Assembly: GCA_937928665.1 (NCBI GenBank) | Contig: CALFVM010000199.1 | Coordinates: 1 to 6,032, forward strand | Length of the DNA: 6,032 nucleotides | DNA from: an uncultured Candidatus Methylacidiphilales bacterium | GTDB lineage: Bacteria; Verrucomicrobiota; Verrucomicrobiia; Methylacidiphilales; CALFVM01 | Direction: 5' to 3' | Part shown: piece by piece, positions 5,663 to 6,032 of the stretch | Position numbering within the stretch: the stretch's first letter is position 1 | How the letters are laid out: the number at the start of each line of letters is the position of its first letter | Program-made: the position numbers and the translations under genes | The notes under the pieces: model-generated | The model's input: the letters and a program-made list of their open reading frames with translations, nothing else | What the model was told of the DNA's origin: nothing | The model's database searches: none

Positions 5663-6032
5663 TCAGCGGATGGTTTCAGGGAGGAGGATGAGGAAGCTTT
5701 GCGCGACCAGGATGCTGGTGAGGTAGAAGAAGGCGATCTCTTCCCAGGGGAGGATGCGCCCGACTTTAAAGCCGGTGATTTGGGCAGGATCGAAGAACCA
5801 GATACCTTGACGAACGGCGATCCAATCAGCGAGGGACAGCCAGGTGCCGATGGCCAGGGCGGGGATGGCAACAAGGTCCCAACGCGGCAGAAGGATCGGC
5901 CAGGCGAAGGCCCACTGAAGGAGGATGAGGGGGAGAAACCAGAAGAGGAGGTGCCACGCGTAGTGAAGGTCGAGCCGCGCCCAGATGCGCCGGCCAAGGG
6001 CAAGACCGACGAGGAGCCAGACCAGGGTGCCG
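5663..6032 (-). CDS. Lycopene cyclase domain protein (CrtY-c/d type), C-terminal part, truncated at window edge
   Basis: The last 122 residues of an integral membrane protein are visible, ending at a TGA at 5665-5663; the start lies beyond the right edge. Numbering from the first visible residue, hydrophobic segments run about 2-13, 26-48, 53-68 and 99-117. The lycopene cyclase domain signature follows in order: SLADWIAVRQGIWFFDP (66-82), ITGFKVGRILPWEE (85-98) and FFYLTSILVAQ (101-111). The P-x-E-E motif (95-98) is the conserved acidic motif of the heterodimeric/CrtYcd cyclases, which close the ends of lycopene to make beta- or epsilon-ionone rings in the membrane. This is not the flavin-type CrtY/CrtL. 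Other carotenoid genes (crtB, crtI) may lie just outside. Which end product is made cannot be told. An alternative frame over the same bases gives only a serine/proline-rich shadow. Confidence 0.85.
   Translation of the reverse strand, partial: GTLVWLLVGLALGRRIWARLDLHYAWHLLFWFLPLILLQWAFAWPILLPRWDLVAIPALAIGTWLSLADWIAVRQGIWFFDPAQITGFKVGRILPWEEIAFFYLTSILVAQSFLILLPETIR

Noticed and set aside
5566..6003. 145-codon minus-strand frame overlapping the lycopene cyclase fragment
   Set aside because: Ser/Pro-rich shadow. The neighbouring frame encodes hydrophobic helices with the cyclase signature, and this frame also overlaps the lpdA start.

Overview
This is a GC-rich bacterial chromosomal window in which every supportable gene lies on the minus strand, so transcription runs right to left. 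It holds eight protein genes, two of them cut by the window edges. I see no RNA gene, mobile element, CRISPR array or gap over 300 bases. High GC, no recognisable Shine-Dalgarno sequence before any start, and a lipoamide dehydrogenase with a Cys-x-x-Cys in the 'PGCTYCQPQVASVG' segment suggest a Gram-negative of the Verrucomicrobia/PVC type. That placement is inference and a database comparison could overturn it.

Right to left (transcription order): (1) 5663-6032, the C-terminal part of a membrane lycopene cyclase domain protein (carotenoid ring formation), with its 5' end outside the window. (2) After an 86-base gap with an inverted repeat and a weak promoter candidate, dihydrolipoyl dehydrogenase (4191-5576). 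A WcaF-like hexapeptide O-acetyltransferase (3646-4194) follows, whose TTG start overlaps the dehydrogenase stop (TTGA). (3) After a 90-base gap with a good sigma-70-like promoter almost touching the start codon, a tight four-gene operon: small cupin (3193-3555), secreted NlpC/P60-like protein (2600-3202), GNAT acetyltransferase (2091-2603) and Na/phosphate cotransporter with a PhoU-like tail (449-2089). The junctions are a 10-base overlap, a 4-base ATGA overlap and a 1-base gap. (4) After 82 bases, the N-terminal 122 residues of a dicarboxylate/amino acid:cation symporter, running off the left edge.

Most of the window is ordinary metabolism and transport. The points worth a second look are the leaderless-looking cupin promoter and the unusual gene mix in its operon, the window-wide lack of Shine-Dalgarno sequences, the inverted repeat before lpdA, and the edge-truncated lycopene cyclase that a start-codon-based gene finder would miss. 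I found no convincing sign of an undescribed defence or mobile system.
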